Below, in pieces: positions 35,340 through 47,916 of a DNA stretch of 64,000 nucleotides (the stretch's first letter is position 1; each line of letters starts with the position of its first letter). A program made the translations under genes and the position numbers. This DNA is from Rotaria sordida (Eukaryota; Rotifera; Eurotatoria; Philodinida; Philodinidae): positions 85,271 to 149,270 of the forward strand of contig CAJNOL010000380.1 in the NCBI GenBank assembly GCA_905250125.1, in the 5' to 3' direction. The notes under the pieces were generated by a model that saw only the letters and a program-made list of their open reading frames with translations, did not search any database and had not been told where the DNA came from.

Positions 35340-36268
35340 CTTATTCAGAATTTTATTTCTTTCAGTTTTGTAATGTTTTTCAATGCATATGGAATAAGCG
35401 AGAAATCAATATGACATGTTGAGAATATGTACAGATTTGATCAATGATTAGAAGCGATAAAGAAAGAAAAAAAGTTGTTCTATTGACCACGATGAATTTG
35501 TTTCCAGTAATCAAATAACTAATGAATTGTATGCATAAAAAATAAATGTATAGTGATTGCTCGAAATATTTTTTTCATTAACTAAAAGTATGTCTATTGT
35601 TCAATATATGTTTACTCTTCTTTTGAAATAATTTCAGATTATTGGTAGAATTTTACAAATATTCAAAGTCTAATTCAATCATCTATAGTGAAATGTTGTA
35701 ATTAATTAAAATAGATCTTTATTGAAGATTTTTTTTTTGAACAATATTAAAAATACTTATCCATTAAATAACATAACAAATCCGATCTTATTCTTGTTGC
35801 TTTGTTTTTACTTCGTGAATAAGACCACATGAATCGTCGTTGGCAAATAATTAGGTTTAAAATATTAATTGAAATAATCATTTACTGAATATATTACTGT
35901 ACGAATATAGATAAAATTTACAAAAAAAGAAATCAATACAATCAATTCATTTACGGTTTACGCTTAAGGTATTCAAATATCAATAATATTTTTATTTGAC
36001 AAATTAAATATGTATTTTATATATTGATATCAAAAAGAAACACAAATGAAAGAACAGTGGTATAAAACAATAACATTGCATCGGTTGCGTATAATCTAAA
36101 AGTAGTTTTTTTTTGTTTTATTGAACGGAAGTTATTCTGTACATTTGCCAAGAAAACAAAAATCAATTCAACCAGTACGTGAAATGTTGGTAATATCGTT
36201 TTGATCGATTTGAGTAGATGTATTTGTAGTAGTGCAGTAAGTTCGAATACCACCAATAAGAAAGACTA
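35340..36268. other. AT-rich intergenic, nothing seen
   Basis: No supported exon or repeat. The 79-codon minus frame at 36017-36256 has no domain. Confidence 0.5.
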
Positions 36269-36971
36269 TAGCTCGTCCAAAAAGTCCGTGCGTGCGACTG
36301 TTTTTTGAATAACTCGAGAAAGCAAACAGCTAGAGACTTGCGGTTTTCACCAATCGAAAGAGGAGGAGTTAGGACATCTCTTTCTCTGATAATGTGTCGG
36401 ACGAAATTCTTTTAAAACTGATCATCCTTGAAAAATATAGAAAATAATGCATGAAAGTTACATACAATGCACATGAAGTTTCGATTATGAGCTTTGATTT
36501 AGATAGAGGGACTTCAAATCTATAGTTCAAGATGCAACGCAAATGACTCTCTCATTGCATTCTAATATTGACCAAATGAAATCATGTATTTACATGCGCA
36601 AATAATAAGGAATTTTGCTGATGTTTTACTACGTTTTTGCATTTTTTGTCAAAATAGCTGGATACTTCGATGAAAATGTAATGAAACTTAAGAAAGTGTA
36701 TTATGTTTTGAACTATAGATCTGAAGTCCCTCTATCTAAATCGAAGGTCATAATCGAAACTTCATGTGTATTGTATGTCACTTTCATGCATTATTTTCTA
36801 TATTTTTCAAGGATGATCAGTTTTAAAAGAATTTCGTCCGACACATTATCAGAGAAAAAGATGTCCTAACTCCTCCTCTTTCGATTGGTGAAAACCGCAA
36901 GTCTCTAGCTGTTTGCTTTCTCGAGTTATTCAAAAAACAGTCGCACGCACGGACTTTTTGGATGAGCTATA
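36269..36971. mobile_element. Foldback element FB4 (~260-bp near-perfect arms)
   Basis: The left end TAGCTCGTCCAAAAAGTCCG is inverted at the right end CGGACTTTTTGGATGAGCTA. Arms 36270-36530 and 36705-36971 match almost base for base around a ~175-bp loop. GTCCAAAAAGT-type ends and flanking TA suggest Tc1/mariner ancestry. The arm contains TTTTTTGAATAACT, GAGACTTGCGGTTTTCACC, a variant of the shared foldback core. The 84-codon frame at 36615-36869 is an arm artefact. Confidence 0.85.
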
Positions 36972-39900
36972 CTTTGAAGTACTTTAATGTACTTTAAAGT
37001 ACTTTACGGTACTTTAAAGTACATTGAAGTACTTCAATGTAGTTTATTGTACTTTAAAGTACTTTATTGTACTTTAATATACTTCAAGCTACTTTAAGAT
37101 ACTTCCATGGGCTTATACACTTCAAGGCCTATCCATAAGTAGTCTTCATGACTCTTCAAGGCTTACCTAAGGGTAGTCTTCATAACTCTTCAACGGCTAC
37201 TTAAGGGTAGGGGTAGTTACCGTTACGTTACCAAGTAACTGGTAACGGAAAATTTGCGGTCCTTCCATTTTCATTTACACGTCATCTTTTATTGCTTCTC
37301 GAATGTCTATCCTATAGAACTGCCCCTGGGCCTCAAATCCTATGTTCCAGGGGTACTCATAGGTCCTCAAGTTCTATCTTATAGGGGAACCTTAGGTCCT
37401 TATACCCTATTTTATAGGGATACCCGTAGGTCCCCAAGGTCTATACTATAAGGGAACCGTTAGGTCCTCAAAAGCTATACTATAGGGATACCCCTAAGTT
37501 CTCACGGCCGATACTATAGAAATACTCTTAGATCCTCAAGTGCTATACTATAAGGGTACACATAGGTCTTCAAATGCTATACTATAAGGAAACCCTTAGC
37601 TCCTCAAGTGCTATACTATAAGGGTACCCTTAGGTCGTCACATGCTATACTATAAGGGAACCCTTAGCTCCTCAAGGCCTATACTATAGAGGTACCCTTA
37701 TGTTCTCAAAGCCTATACTATAAGGGAATCCTTAGTCCTCACGTGATACCCTACACGGGTACCCTTATGTCCTCAAGTGCTATATTATAAAGGTACCCTT
37801 AGGTCGTCAACAGCTGTACTATATGGGTACCATGAGGTCCACAAGGCATTTACTGTGGCCTATAGTATAGCACTTGAGGACCTAAGAGTTCCCTTATAGT
37901 ATGGGCCTTGAGGACCTAAGGGTTCCCTTATTATAGCACTTGAGGATCTGAGGCTATCGTTATAGTATAGGCCTTTAAGACCTAAGGGTAACTCTGTAGT
38001 ATAGAGTTTGAGGACCTAAGAGTTGGGCGTGCAACGGTGACGATAAGCGTAGGTACAGTTACCGGTCTAACTAAGATAACAGTAAGTACGGTTATCAGTC
38101 CTAGCCTGTTTTCACGAAGGAAAGAGTTTTTAAGAAAATAACGATTTTTTATATAGGTTGACGAAAGTGAATCGGGGTCGAAGAACCGAATTTGAAATTA
38201 GTCTTTCGATCCGAGCTTCCATTGGTCAGAAAATGGCCTAATCAGAAATGAGCTTTTTTATTTTAAGGCTTTTCAACCTTTTGATAAAACTTTGCAATAG
38301 GTTATCGATATCAAGGAATTCGAATCTCAAGTCAGTTTTTTGATTTGCCCTTTCATTGGCTAGAAAATGGACCAATCAGAAACGAGCTTTTTTATATTAA
38401 GACTTTTCGACCTTTTGATAAAGTTTGCAATAGGTTATCGATATCCAGGAATTTGAATCTGAAGTCCTTTTTCCGATTTGAGCTTACATTGGTCAGAAAA
38501 TGGACCAATCAGAAACGAACTCTTTTATATTAAGGTTTTTCGACCTTTTGATAAAACTTTGCAATAGGTTATCGATATCCAGGAATCCGACTCCAAACTC
38601 ATTTTTTCTGTCTAAGCTCTCATTAGTCAGAAAATGGACCAATCGGAAACGAGCTTTTTTCCCTCCACTGGAGGAAGGATCATATGAAATTAAATGAGTT
38701 TGTGACCTCGCAGTCATTGGGATAGTAACGCATTCAGACGTGTTTGCGTAATTACAGGTTCGATAATATCCATAATATCAAATATATATGAAGTTTCTCC
38801 AGGCAGGCAGTTCAGCCAATTAAATATTTTCGGTGTTCGCTATGAGTCTGTCAAGCTTTTTTTATTTCACATCACCGCCCCTTCAGTCGAGGGAAAAAAG
38901 CTGGTTTCTGATTGGTCCTTTTTCCCACTAATAAAAGCTCGAATCGAAAAAAAGGACTTCAGATTCCGATCTGTGGATATCGATAACCTGTTGCAAAGTG
39001 TTATCAAAAGGTCGAAAAACCTTAATATAAAAGAGTTCGTTTCTGATTGGTCCATTTTCTGACCAATGTAAGCTCAAATCGGAAAAAGGACTTCAGATTC
39101 AAATTCCTGGATATCGATAACCTATTGCAAACTTTATCAAAAGGTCGAAAAGTCTTAATATAAAAAAGCTCGTTTCTGATTGGTCCATTTTCTAGCCAAT
39201 GAAAGGGCAAATCAAAAAACTGACTTGAGATTCGAATTCCTTGATATCGATAACCTATTGCAAAGTTTTATCAAAAGGTTGAAAAGCCTTAAAATAAAAA
39301 AGCTCATTTCTGATTAGGCCATTTTCTGACCAATGGAAGCTCGGATCGAAAGACTAATTTCAAATTCGGTTCTTCGACCCCGATTCACTTTCGTCAACCT
39401 ATATAAAAAATCGTTATTTTCTTAAAAACTCTTTCCTTCGTGAAAACGGGCTTGGACTGATAACCGTACTTACTGTTATCTTAGTTAGACCAGTAACTGT
39501 GCCTACTGTTATCGTAGATGGGCCGGCAACCGTACCTACAGTTATCGGCTTGGACCGATGAAACCGTGACGGTATACCGGTGAATGATCGTCACCGTGGC
39601 ATCCCTACTAAGGGTTCCCTCACAGTATAGCTGTTGAGGACCTAAGGATACTCCTATTGTATAGCATTTGAGGACCTAAGGATTCCCTTATAGCATAGGG
39701 CTTGAAGATCTAAGAGCACCTCTATAGTGTAGGCCTTGAGGACCTATGGGTTCCCTCATAGTATAGGCCTTGAGGAGCTATGAGGATTTACCCCTCGATA
39801 GTCTTCAAAGAGATACGAAGACTATCCCTAGATAGCACATGAAAAGTTATAGAAAATACCCCTAGATATCTGGTGAAGAGATAGTATAATTTAATTTGTA

Positions 39901-40195
39901 TCTGATAAATTATGAAAAGCAAATGAGTTGAATTTAATATTAATTACTCATAACTTAAATTTATCTTAAATCAGCATGAAAATGACATACCAACTTCGAG
40001 ATACTTTAATTTACTTTTAAGGTACTTTAAGGTACTTTAATGTACTTTAAAGTACTTTGAAGTACTTTAAAGTACATTTAAGGTACTTTGAAGTACTTTA
40101 AAGTACATTTAAGGTACTTTGAAGTACTTTAAAGTACATTTAAGGTACTTTAAAGTACTTTAAAGTACTTTAAGGTACTTTAAAGTACAAAAGTA
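36972..40195. repeat. 3.2-kb nested palindrome built from several minisatellites
   Basis: Symmetric layers around ~38780. Outermost are GTACTTTAAA arrays (36972-37110; 39995-40195). Inside are degenerate AGTCTTCA..CTCTTCA units (37110-37205; ~39770-39880). Next is a ~37-bp minisatellite TATACTATAAGGGTACCCTT + AGGTCCTCAAG-type (37300-37860 in one orientation; 37860-38025 and 39605-39785 in the other). Then come GTAACGG/GTTATC-rich segments (38030-38110; 39455-39590). The inner arms of four ~120-bp units (38110-38690; 38870-39450) hold the core CAATCAGAAACGAGCTTTTT. The inner arms are so alike that 38345-38533 (+) and 39022-39210 (-) encode an identical 62-aa frame. The central ~175 bp is unique. 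No transposase or other gene is inside. Confidence 0.85.
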
Positions 40196-40209
40196 TGGTG
40201 TTTCCCCCT

Positions 40210-40233
40210 TGCCCACACCCCACACCCACACCC
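40210..40233 (-). repeat. Telomere-like tract abutting the palindrome
   Basis: GCCCACACCCCACACCCACA then CCCTA; a C-rich tract 15 bp beyond the last GTACTTTAAA repeat. Confidence 0.65.
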
Positions 40234-42380
40234 TAATTAGCAGATGACAATGATGATACAAATAAAATCACTAAGAAAGTAAACAGCATTTTGTTGCTAG
40301 TATGATAGAAGTCTGTAATCATTATGATAATGATAAGATATTGCTATCACAGTTCTTGTTTGATCTGAAATATAAAACATTAGAGAATCTTCCATTTTCT
40401 ATAAAGAACTAAAACTATTAAAAATATAGCAAACAAATAAAAAATTAGATTAAAGGACGATGCTATAGATAGTGTGTGTATGATTCGTTCATAATATCGA
40501 GTTGTATACCTCTATCTGAATCGTTATATTTCTCGTTCTTGTCTTACATTCTAACTGCATGAAAAAGTGTTAATCCATTGTACTTTGTAGGCGCTAGTCA
40601 TCTTTTTTCGAATGAATAGATACTTAGCCATACTATATAGTTGACGCACTAGTATGATAATCTCTGATGGCATAGTTTGTGAAAAACTAACAAGCATTTT
40701 ATTCATAACTCAATGCACAATCTAGTCAATATGGCAATGTAATAATATAAGAGTCTATGAATAATAACTTTCTCAATGTTTTCATCGATACTAATTCGCG
40801 TTTCTTGCTACTACTGAAGCAGCATATAAAATCTTCTACATAGAACATTTATTTTTCAAAGAACTAGTCCTTGTCTAGCACACTTTAGTTTACTATTTTC
40901 ACATAAACTATTCGAAGTAGTACTAATTCAGAATGCAACTAGCCTTATATAGTATCATTGAGTGGTCTTTGCACGAAACTAAAACTTTGTTGTATGAAAG
41001 AATACCACAACAAGTTGCTCGCATTTTTTCAAAACTTGAATAATACAGTGAAAAACAAAGATAAATTCACAAAAACTAAGATTTATTTAACTCTATAGAC
41101 TTTTCATCGAAGAGTCTTTATGCGTAATCATAGAATACAGCTTTCAATGCTTAACAGAAATATTTGTTTAATTTGTCCCTATGCCTTACAAAAACAGAGC
41201 ATACAAATACAAATGAATTCGATCGGTGCATAAAATTTCTGACATTCCATATTCATAGCATTCTTAGGCCACTTTCGTTACTTTTCTCTCTATTATGCTG
41301 GGACATTGTTATATTCTAGTGATATGAGTACGATACCGAATCACAGCAAAGTTTTAGAGGTAGATGTATTTCAACATGATTATTCTTCCACCAGACCTGC
41401 GTGCCTCTGTCTCTTTCCTGAAAAATCTATTACGACTTTTATCTTCATCATAGCATTTCGAATAACAAAAGCATCAAATGACTCCATCATCTCACGTAAC
41501 TAGAAAATTTTCTGAACAATCCAAAGCACAGAGGCATTTTAGGAAGAATAAGGTTTTTCCTAGACCTACCAGCTCGAATTTTATTAACATCATAAAAACA
41601 ACCATTATGCAATTAAAACTGATCCGTATTAATACAATATCTTAAGTATATGATTCGTGAAAAAAAGGAATTGAAGAGAATCTCTTTCATGAAAATTTCC
41701 TCAAGCATTTATTTTGTGGTCAGCATCCTATCTAATTTCCAGCAAGGTCAAACTTTTCGAATGGAAAAAGAATGCAATCCTGAACGCTTGTTTTGCAACA
41801 GTTGAACGAACAAAATCTATTGACAGCTTTGTCTACGGAAGGATTGTGGGAAGAATGACTTTGTAGTAACTAATATTTTATATTGATTTCATACAGAACC
41901 TTGCAAGATTTTGCTGGCCATGAAAATAATTACTATGATACGAAAAAAATACTGTACAAAGTTAGTCATACTAAAGGACAGAAAAATCATCTGGATACTA
42001 ATGATTAAAAGAGTCTTTTGAAGAGACCACACTTTGAAAAGTCTTAACTTTGGATTTTGTGCTGTTGCAGAATCTTCTATATTGACGATCAGAACAGATG
42101 TTTTAATTTGTCGACGTTGCTTAATGAGAAAAAAAGAAAGCATTATGTTGCTTATATACACATCGAGAAAAAAAAAGTTTGGCTTGTATGTATTCATCCA
42201 TAGACCTGGAATAGCTTATAATTATATATTATTGAGATATTGTTATTTTTGTCATACGTATATTATCATTGTTTTGCTTATGCTGTCATTCATCGTTTGA
42301 ATAGCTTAATTGACGAGGAGAATGAGTGCGAATTGAAGGGTGGATAAAGTGTGCATTATATTACGACTTCACTTGTTTTT
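40234..42380. other. Intergenic with no firm gene
   Basis: A minus-strand block near 40560-40600 reads PTKYNGLTLFHAVRM between plausible splice sites and resembles part of an ankyrin repeat, but it is too short to call. The 102-codon minus frame at 41889-42197 is hydrophobic and unrecognised; the rest is featureless. Confidence 0.35.
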
Positions 42381-42384
42381 CTTT

Positions 42385-42835
42385 CTTACCGTTAGGTAGG
42401 ATTAACAAAAGAGTGAGGCCTCGCAAGCAATGGTATACTGCTGAATACCATCGATTCTGATCAATCCAAGACTGAAACGTCTCCGCTTCGTATGAGAGTA
42501 GATATTGACTTTTGGCATTAGTTTTGAGAGCGATACATGCCCTAGGCCAGGATCGTCTTCAAAGATCGACATTCGAATGCACTTCAGGCTTCAGTCCCAA
42601 TATCAGATCCCGTCCAGAATCATTCCTGGTCCCATCAGCCATGTCTCTCTCATTTGCAATATCTGTCTCGGTCATCACCTTCGTTCAAATTCTCGTTTCC
42701 ATCGCCATCTCTATTCTTGTTCTATTTATGATTCCTATGCCGGTTGTGGTATTTGTTCATGCCGCAGTTCAAATCGTCATTCTGCTACCAATCTCAATGA
42801 GTATTCAGCTTCAGAGGCGACTCACAATCCATGAT
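42385..42835 (-). pseudogene. GC-balanced, coding-like block, unidentified
   Basis: Base composition is distinctly less AT-rich than the surroundings and frames stay open on both strands. The minus-strand reading has LLSYEAETFQSWIDQNRWYS and, beyond one stop, DSGRDLILGLKPEVHSNVDL. It also has a repetitive stretch of MTETDIANERDMAD type, with stops between. The plus-strand frames (42505-42834, 42512-42856) are as long, so strand is uncertain. No family recognised. Confidence 0.25.
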
Positions 42836-43584
42836 AGATCATCGATCGATTCTTAGCTTCAAACCTAAACCTAAGACCTATCCCGGTGGCATTCAGGATG
42901 TGAAGTCTGGGTATGGATATCTGTTCATGTCAATCTCAGTATAGATGCTATGTGCTGTGAGAAGAAGTCACATAGATATGCAACAATAATCGACAAGTCC
43001 AATCTAAATCATCATTGTTTTTTGAATTTTTTTGTCAATTACTTTATTATAAGAATAACATTGATAACTTAAACAAATACGAATAATATAAAGCAGAAAT
43101 GAGACAAAAATTCATGAATTTCTACTTATACTGGAAGAAAAATATGTTATTTTGTCATATGCTTCAAGCTTCTGCTTCATTCCAAGTTATTCTGATGTTC
43201 ATTTATGAAAATATTTAACATTAAAAATGATTGATTTTGTTTTGTAATTGTATAACAATAATTCTTTTATATTTTTATTCCTTCAATCGTTTTTTTTGTT
43301 TTATAATAAAAGTTAAAGAAAGTATAATCTATGTTCGTGAATATTTTGTTTGAAGATATTATTATTCAGTTACTTAGTTTTCAATTAATCAATTCAATAT
43401 CAACAAATCGAAAAGCAATGTAATAAAAAAAAATCAACAAATACTATATATTGGTAATCATCATCATCATCAACGATATGAAGACTCAGATGAAGATGAG
43501 ATTGAAGTGTTAACTGTTTGTCAAATTTTTTTTTTGCAGTCTTTATTCATCGTTTTCAGTTCCCGATACGAAGGAAGTTACAAG

Positions 43585-44653
43585 TAGAGGTGTAAGCCGA
43601 TGAGCTGATCGGCGGCGGTGGCATTAAAAAAAAATTTTTTTTAAAAGCTCGGCGGCGCAGATTTTAATTACTGAGGCTGCACGGCGGCGGCGGCTTGAAA
43701 ATCGTTTTTTTCTTACTGCCGACGGCGGCGGCGGCTTAAAGTCCTTCGTTGTTCGGCGGCGGCGGCTTGATGTTTAGAAAAACTACTATAACAGTTTATG
43801 GAAAAGTTTTTGAACAACATATTTGTTCCTTTTTGACTCTTCTAAAGGTATTTAGGTCGAGTAAACAACTCATGATAAGGATCGGAGTTTTGTGCTCTTT
43901 CCAAATATCGGTCCAATTTGTGAACCTATTTGCGCTCGAAAGCAGCGAGGAGATCTTTAAAAGGTCTGAAAAAAGTTTGGACAGAAAATTTCTTCGCGCA
44001 TTTTCGTATGCTTGTTATTGATATTCAAAACTAAATGCTGAATCTTTTGTTCACATGTCAGCTTGTAGAGCAAAGTTTGTTCTATAAAATATGACATTTG
44101 AGTTAATTTTTTCTGACAAAATGGTTACATTATTGTTCAGTTGTATTTTTGAAAACTCGATTTTTTCATCAGAATTCGATTCTGACAGATGTAGTTCTTG
44201 CAAAAGCAGTTATATTTTTATATGCGTAAAGGGCACATTTTAGTTCGGCATAACATTTTATAAAGAATTCTTCGTTCTACAATATTTGCAGATTGAATCA
44301 TTTTTAGCGCTTCTATAATGAAGGGTCTGTACGCTTCTATAATACTGGTCTCTACTTATATATAATATAATAAACATAGACAAGTGACACGATTACTTAG
44401 AACTTTTAATCTATATAAAATTAAGGAAAAATGATAAAAAATTGTCGATATTTATGAACGGTGTCGGCGGCGACGGCTCGAAAATTTGAAAGTTCTAAAT
44501 GTTCTTGGCGGCGCGGCGGCTGAAACTAAAGTATCTCAGCGGCGGCGGCTTATAAATTTTTAAAATTTCGACTGTCACGGTGGCGGCGGCTTAAAATTTT
44601 TTGCGTTAATCGGCGGCGGCGGTGGCGGCTCAGTCGCGCGGCTTACACCTCTA
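43585..44653. mobile_element. hAT-like non-autonomous element with CGG-rich ends and 8-bp target duplication
   Basis: Perfect 15-bp inverted termini TAGAGGTGTAAGCCG / CGGCTTACACCTCTA, flanked by the exact 8-bp duplication GTTACAAG (43577-43584 and 44654-44661). The 8-bp duplication and YA-GGGTG-like ends fit the hAT superfamily. About four CGGCGGCGGCGGCTTAAA-type motifs lie within 170 bp of the left end and five or six within 200 bp of the right end, all in the same orientation. The GC-poor interior (43780-44450) has no transposase. Probably mobilised by an hAT transposase encoded elsewhere; the clean duplication suggests fairly recent insertion. Confidence 0.88.
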
Positions 44654-44661
44654 GTTACAAG

Positions 44662-45114
44662 GATTAAAACTTTCGTTAACGATTTTTTTGATTCCCATTG
44701 AGCTTTATTATGAATTGTCTCTACCAAGATGAAAATATGTTGTTGGATAATTATTTCGAATTCTCAAAGGTTTCTCAATCAACTCCTAATATTGAGAAAC
44801 TAAAAATTCCCTAATAAAAGCATATAAACGAAAGCGTATGAATATATCTTTGAAAAGCATTTCTCAGATATTTGTTGTGAGTTTTTTTGAGTAGATGCCT
44901 AATTTGAATTCGAAAATAAATGAAAAAAACCGACTTCCATGTTGAAATAGCAAAAGAAAACAAAAGAAACATTTTTTGATATCACACACTCCCACTCAAG
45001 CAGCAAAAAAAAGCAAAAGATAAATTTTCTATAAATTATAAATTAATAAATTCGACGGCACACCTCTGTCGAAGCAGCAAAAAAAAGCAAAAGATAAATT
45101 TATATAAATTATAA
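44662..45114. other. Intergenic; short direct repeat
   Basis: No gene. AGCAGCAAAAAAAAGCAAAAGA followed by TAAATTT occurs twice (~44999 and ~45073) with CACAC/CACCTCT in front. Confidence 0.4.
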
Positions 45115-46567
45115 ACTTAAAATGGCGGACATAAATTAAAGACATTTTTATTTTTGCTATAACTCAGTCGTCTTTATAGGTAGAGACCTGCTTCTTTCAG
45201 TATTAGATAGATCTTGTGAAGTACTATGTTACCTGAAAAACTTGCCAAGATTAGGCCTGTTTTAGTTGAGTTATAGCGAAAACAATTTTCCCCAGCGGAC
45301 ATAATTTTAAGACATTTCTAGTATTTCGCATTTTCTGACCAAGCGGTTTTACTAAAATCGATTGAAACATATACCATTCGATGCCGAATTTTATGCTCTA
45401 TATCTTGAAAAGAAAAAAAGAAATTTTAATACACTATCAATCCATAGTTTTTAAATTTAATATTTGTTAGTCTCAGAGATTAATGGCATTTGAAAATGAA
45501 GAATGCAGATAATCGGAAATAATCTCAACAACAACTAGTGCTTCGAAAAGAGCGTCAAAAACTGAACAAAACTGTTTAATTTTCATGCAAAGAATCCTGT
45601 GTTAGAAAGTGCATTTTGAAGGATTTTTCCTTATGATGATTCATCGATAGTCGAATTTAAATTTTTTTCCAGTGAAAAAAAATAAATTTGAAATTGTTGG
45701 TCCAATCACTTTTCTAGAGAATTGAATTCTCTACAAAATGATACCTTCCACACTTCTCTATGATGCCTATAAAAATTGTTATGGCCAAAATACTTCTAGT
45801 ACAAAAAAGTAAATTTGGATAAATAGATCAGCAAAAGGCGCCATCCATTGTATTCGTCATATTTTGCTTACTTTTGTGTACTAAAAGTATTTTGGCCATA
45901 ACAATTTTTATAGGAATCATAGAGAAGTGCGGAATGTCTCATTTTGTAGAGAATTCAATTCTCTAGAAAAGTGATTGGACCAACAATTTCAAATTTATTT
46001 TTTTTCACTGGAAAAAAATTTTAATTTGAGTATCGATGAATCATCAAAAGGGAAAAATCCTTCAAAATTCACTTTCTAACACAGGATTTTTTGCATGAAA
46101 ATTACATAGTTTTGTTCAGCTTTTGACGCTCTTTTCGAAGCACTAGTTGTTGTTGAGATTATTTCCGATTATCTGCATTCTTCATTTTCAAATGCCATTA
46201 ATCTCTGAGACTAACAAATATTAAATTTAAAAACTATGGATTGATAGTGTATTAAAATTTCTTTTTTTCTTTTCAAGATATAGAGCATAAAATTCGGCAT
46301 CGAATGGTATATGTTTCAATCGATTTTAGTAAAACCGCTTGGTCAGAAAATGCGAAATACTCAAAAATATCTTAAAATTATGTCCTCTAGGGAAAAATTC
46401 TTTACCCTATAACTCAACTAAAACAGGCCTAATCTTGGCAAGTTTTTCAGGTAACATAGTACTTCACAAGATCTATCTAATACTGAAAGAAGCAGGTCTC
46501 TACCTATAAAGACGACTGAGTTATAGCAAAAATAAAAATGTCTTTAATTTATGTCCACCACTTTAGG
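45115..46567. mobile_element. 1.45-kb hairpin element FB6 (~700-bp arms)
   Basis: Arms 45115-45811 and 45870-46567 are inverted copies with few differences, from GGCGGACATAAATTAAAGAC at the left to its inverse GTCTTTAATTTATGTCCACC at the right. The loop is about 60 bp. Each arm contains TATAACTCAGTCGTCTTTAT, GAGACCTGCTTC, a distant echo of the shared foldback core. No open frame. Confidence 0.85.
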
Positions 46568-46980
46568 TACGATGATTTTTATATAGCGGTAGACTTTTAA
46601 TTACCGGTTACAAAAAGAAGTCCAATACGAAATTTTGTTACAAGTGAATTAGGCATTAAAATCATAGAATAGTTGTATGCATTTTTTTCCAAATAGCTCT
46701 TTTAGACAGCTATGATAACGTTTAAATCGCCATAGATTTTCAATAGCTAGTTACATGAAGTGCTGATATAAGCGAAAAGTTGTTATAAAACAATCAGTTA
46801 CTTAATCATTACGAAACTGTATATTATTTGAAAAAGTATCTCTTTCGAGAAGGTACGGTTTCAACATGAGTACGTTTCTAAACATCTTTCATTGCTTCAT
46901 ATACTAATATCGGTTAATCAATTTTTGTATCACATAGTAAAATTTTCAAGTCAGTATTTTGTACAACAAAAGAAATCCAA
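46568..46980. other. Intergenic, nothing seen
   Basis: No recognisable exon or repeat. Confidence 0.5.
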
Positions 46981-46982
46981 CA

Positions 46983-47177
46983 TCAAGATGTAAAACGTGA
47001 ATCGAAAACTGTTGAACACTTATTCGTAAGGCGACTTAGAATAATCTTTTCATTCATGAGTTGCATGATTACTATCTTTTCTCGAAATCTGCTATTTAAA
47101 GATTTAAGATGTTTACTTGCTTGTTCATAAAATTGTTTTCGAGATTCAACTTCTGATGTTGAATGAGAAGTCATCAC
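46983..47177 (-). CDS. Small open frame, 64 aa, coiled-coil-like, unidentified
   Basis: Reads MMTSHSTSEVESRKQFYEQA then a heptad-like stretch (KHLKSLNSRFREKIVIMQL, NEKIILSRL), ending SRFTS. Hydrophilic with leucine spacing suggestive of a short coiled coil. It could be a real small protein or one exon of a decayed gene; no family recognised and no TATA box obvious. Confidence 0.3.
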   Translation of the reverse strand: MMTSHSTSEVESRKQFYEQASKHLKSLNSRFREKIVIMQLMNEKIILSRLTNKCSTVFDSRFTS

Positions 47178-47179
47178 TG

Positions 47180-47916
47180 TACTTATGATACGATTAAATA
47201 CATGAAAATGAATGTTCTGCTTTTTTATTTAAAGTTTATGTAAACGAATAGTTTTTTTTTCTATTGATAGTTAGATCAACAATCAATAAAAAAATTTCAC
47301 TGTTTCGCGTCTACTAAAACTAATTTTGCCTAAGTTTAATTTTGCCTGGGACATATGTGTTAAAGATAAGAAAAACGGAAGTTCTCTATGGCCATCATCT
47401 AGTATAACTACTGAAGAGTCAGCCCTAAAAAAAATGACGCTTATAGTTACTTCGAGTCACAGGAAAAAGACTCTAAGATAATAAAAAAAATTATGCAAGC
47501 TTTTTTTTTACAAACACTTGTATATATAAATCTTAATATATGGCTCAAACGGAAAAAAATCATCACACAGTTTATTTAGAAATAATCACTAAACGATAAG
47601 CGCATTCGAAGCATCAGTCAGTAGATCAAAAACTAAAAGAAAAGAGTGACAAAATACACAAATGCCTTCTATACATGGCAATAGTATGTTTTAACTATAA
47701 GCTATTATTTATCTTTTTCTTTAATCGCGCACCACTGTCATCTATAGAAGCCATCTATATATTTCATTATTATTCTTTCCTTTTTTTTTTTTGCCGTTGA
47801 ACTATTGTTGTTGGTCGTCTGTTTTAACCAATATATTTACTTTCTGTTTTCTCGTCTTTTCTTCCTGTTTCTAAAGTGAATTAATACTTGGTATTCTGTT
47901 AATATCTCATCAAAAA
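47180..47916. other. Upstream region of the 113-aa gene
   Basis: Non-coding. It must contain the promoter of the gene at 47917; candidate AT-rich TATA-like stretches at ~47518-47540 are not distinctive. Confidence 0.4.

Noticed and set aside
36972-37860. CRISPR array
   Set aside because: Units of ~37 bp are contiguous tandem repeats without unique spacers, in a eukaryotic context.
38345-39210. Identical 62-aa proteins on opposite strands
   Set aside because: They are the two arms of the nested palindrome read outward; the sequence is a satellite monomer and shows no protein-like constraint.
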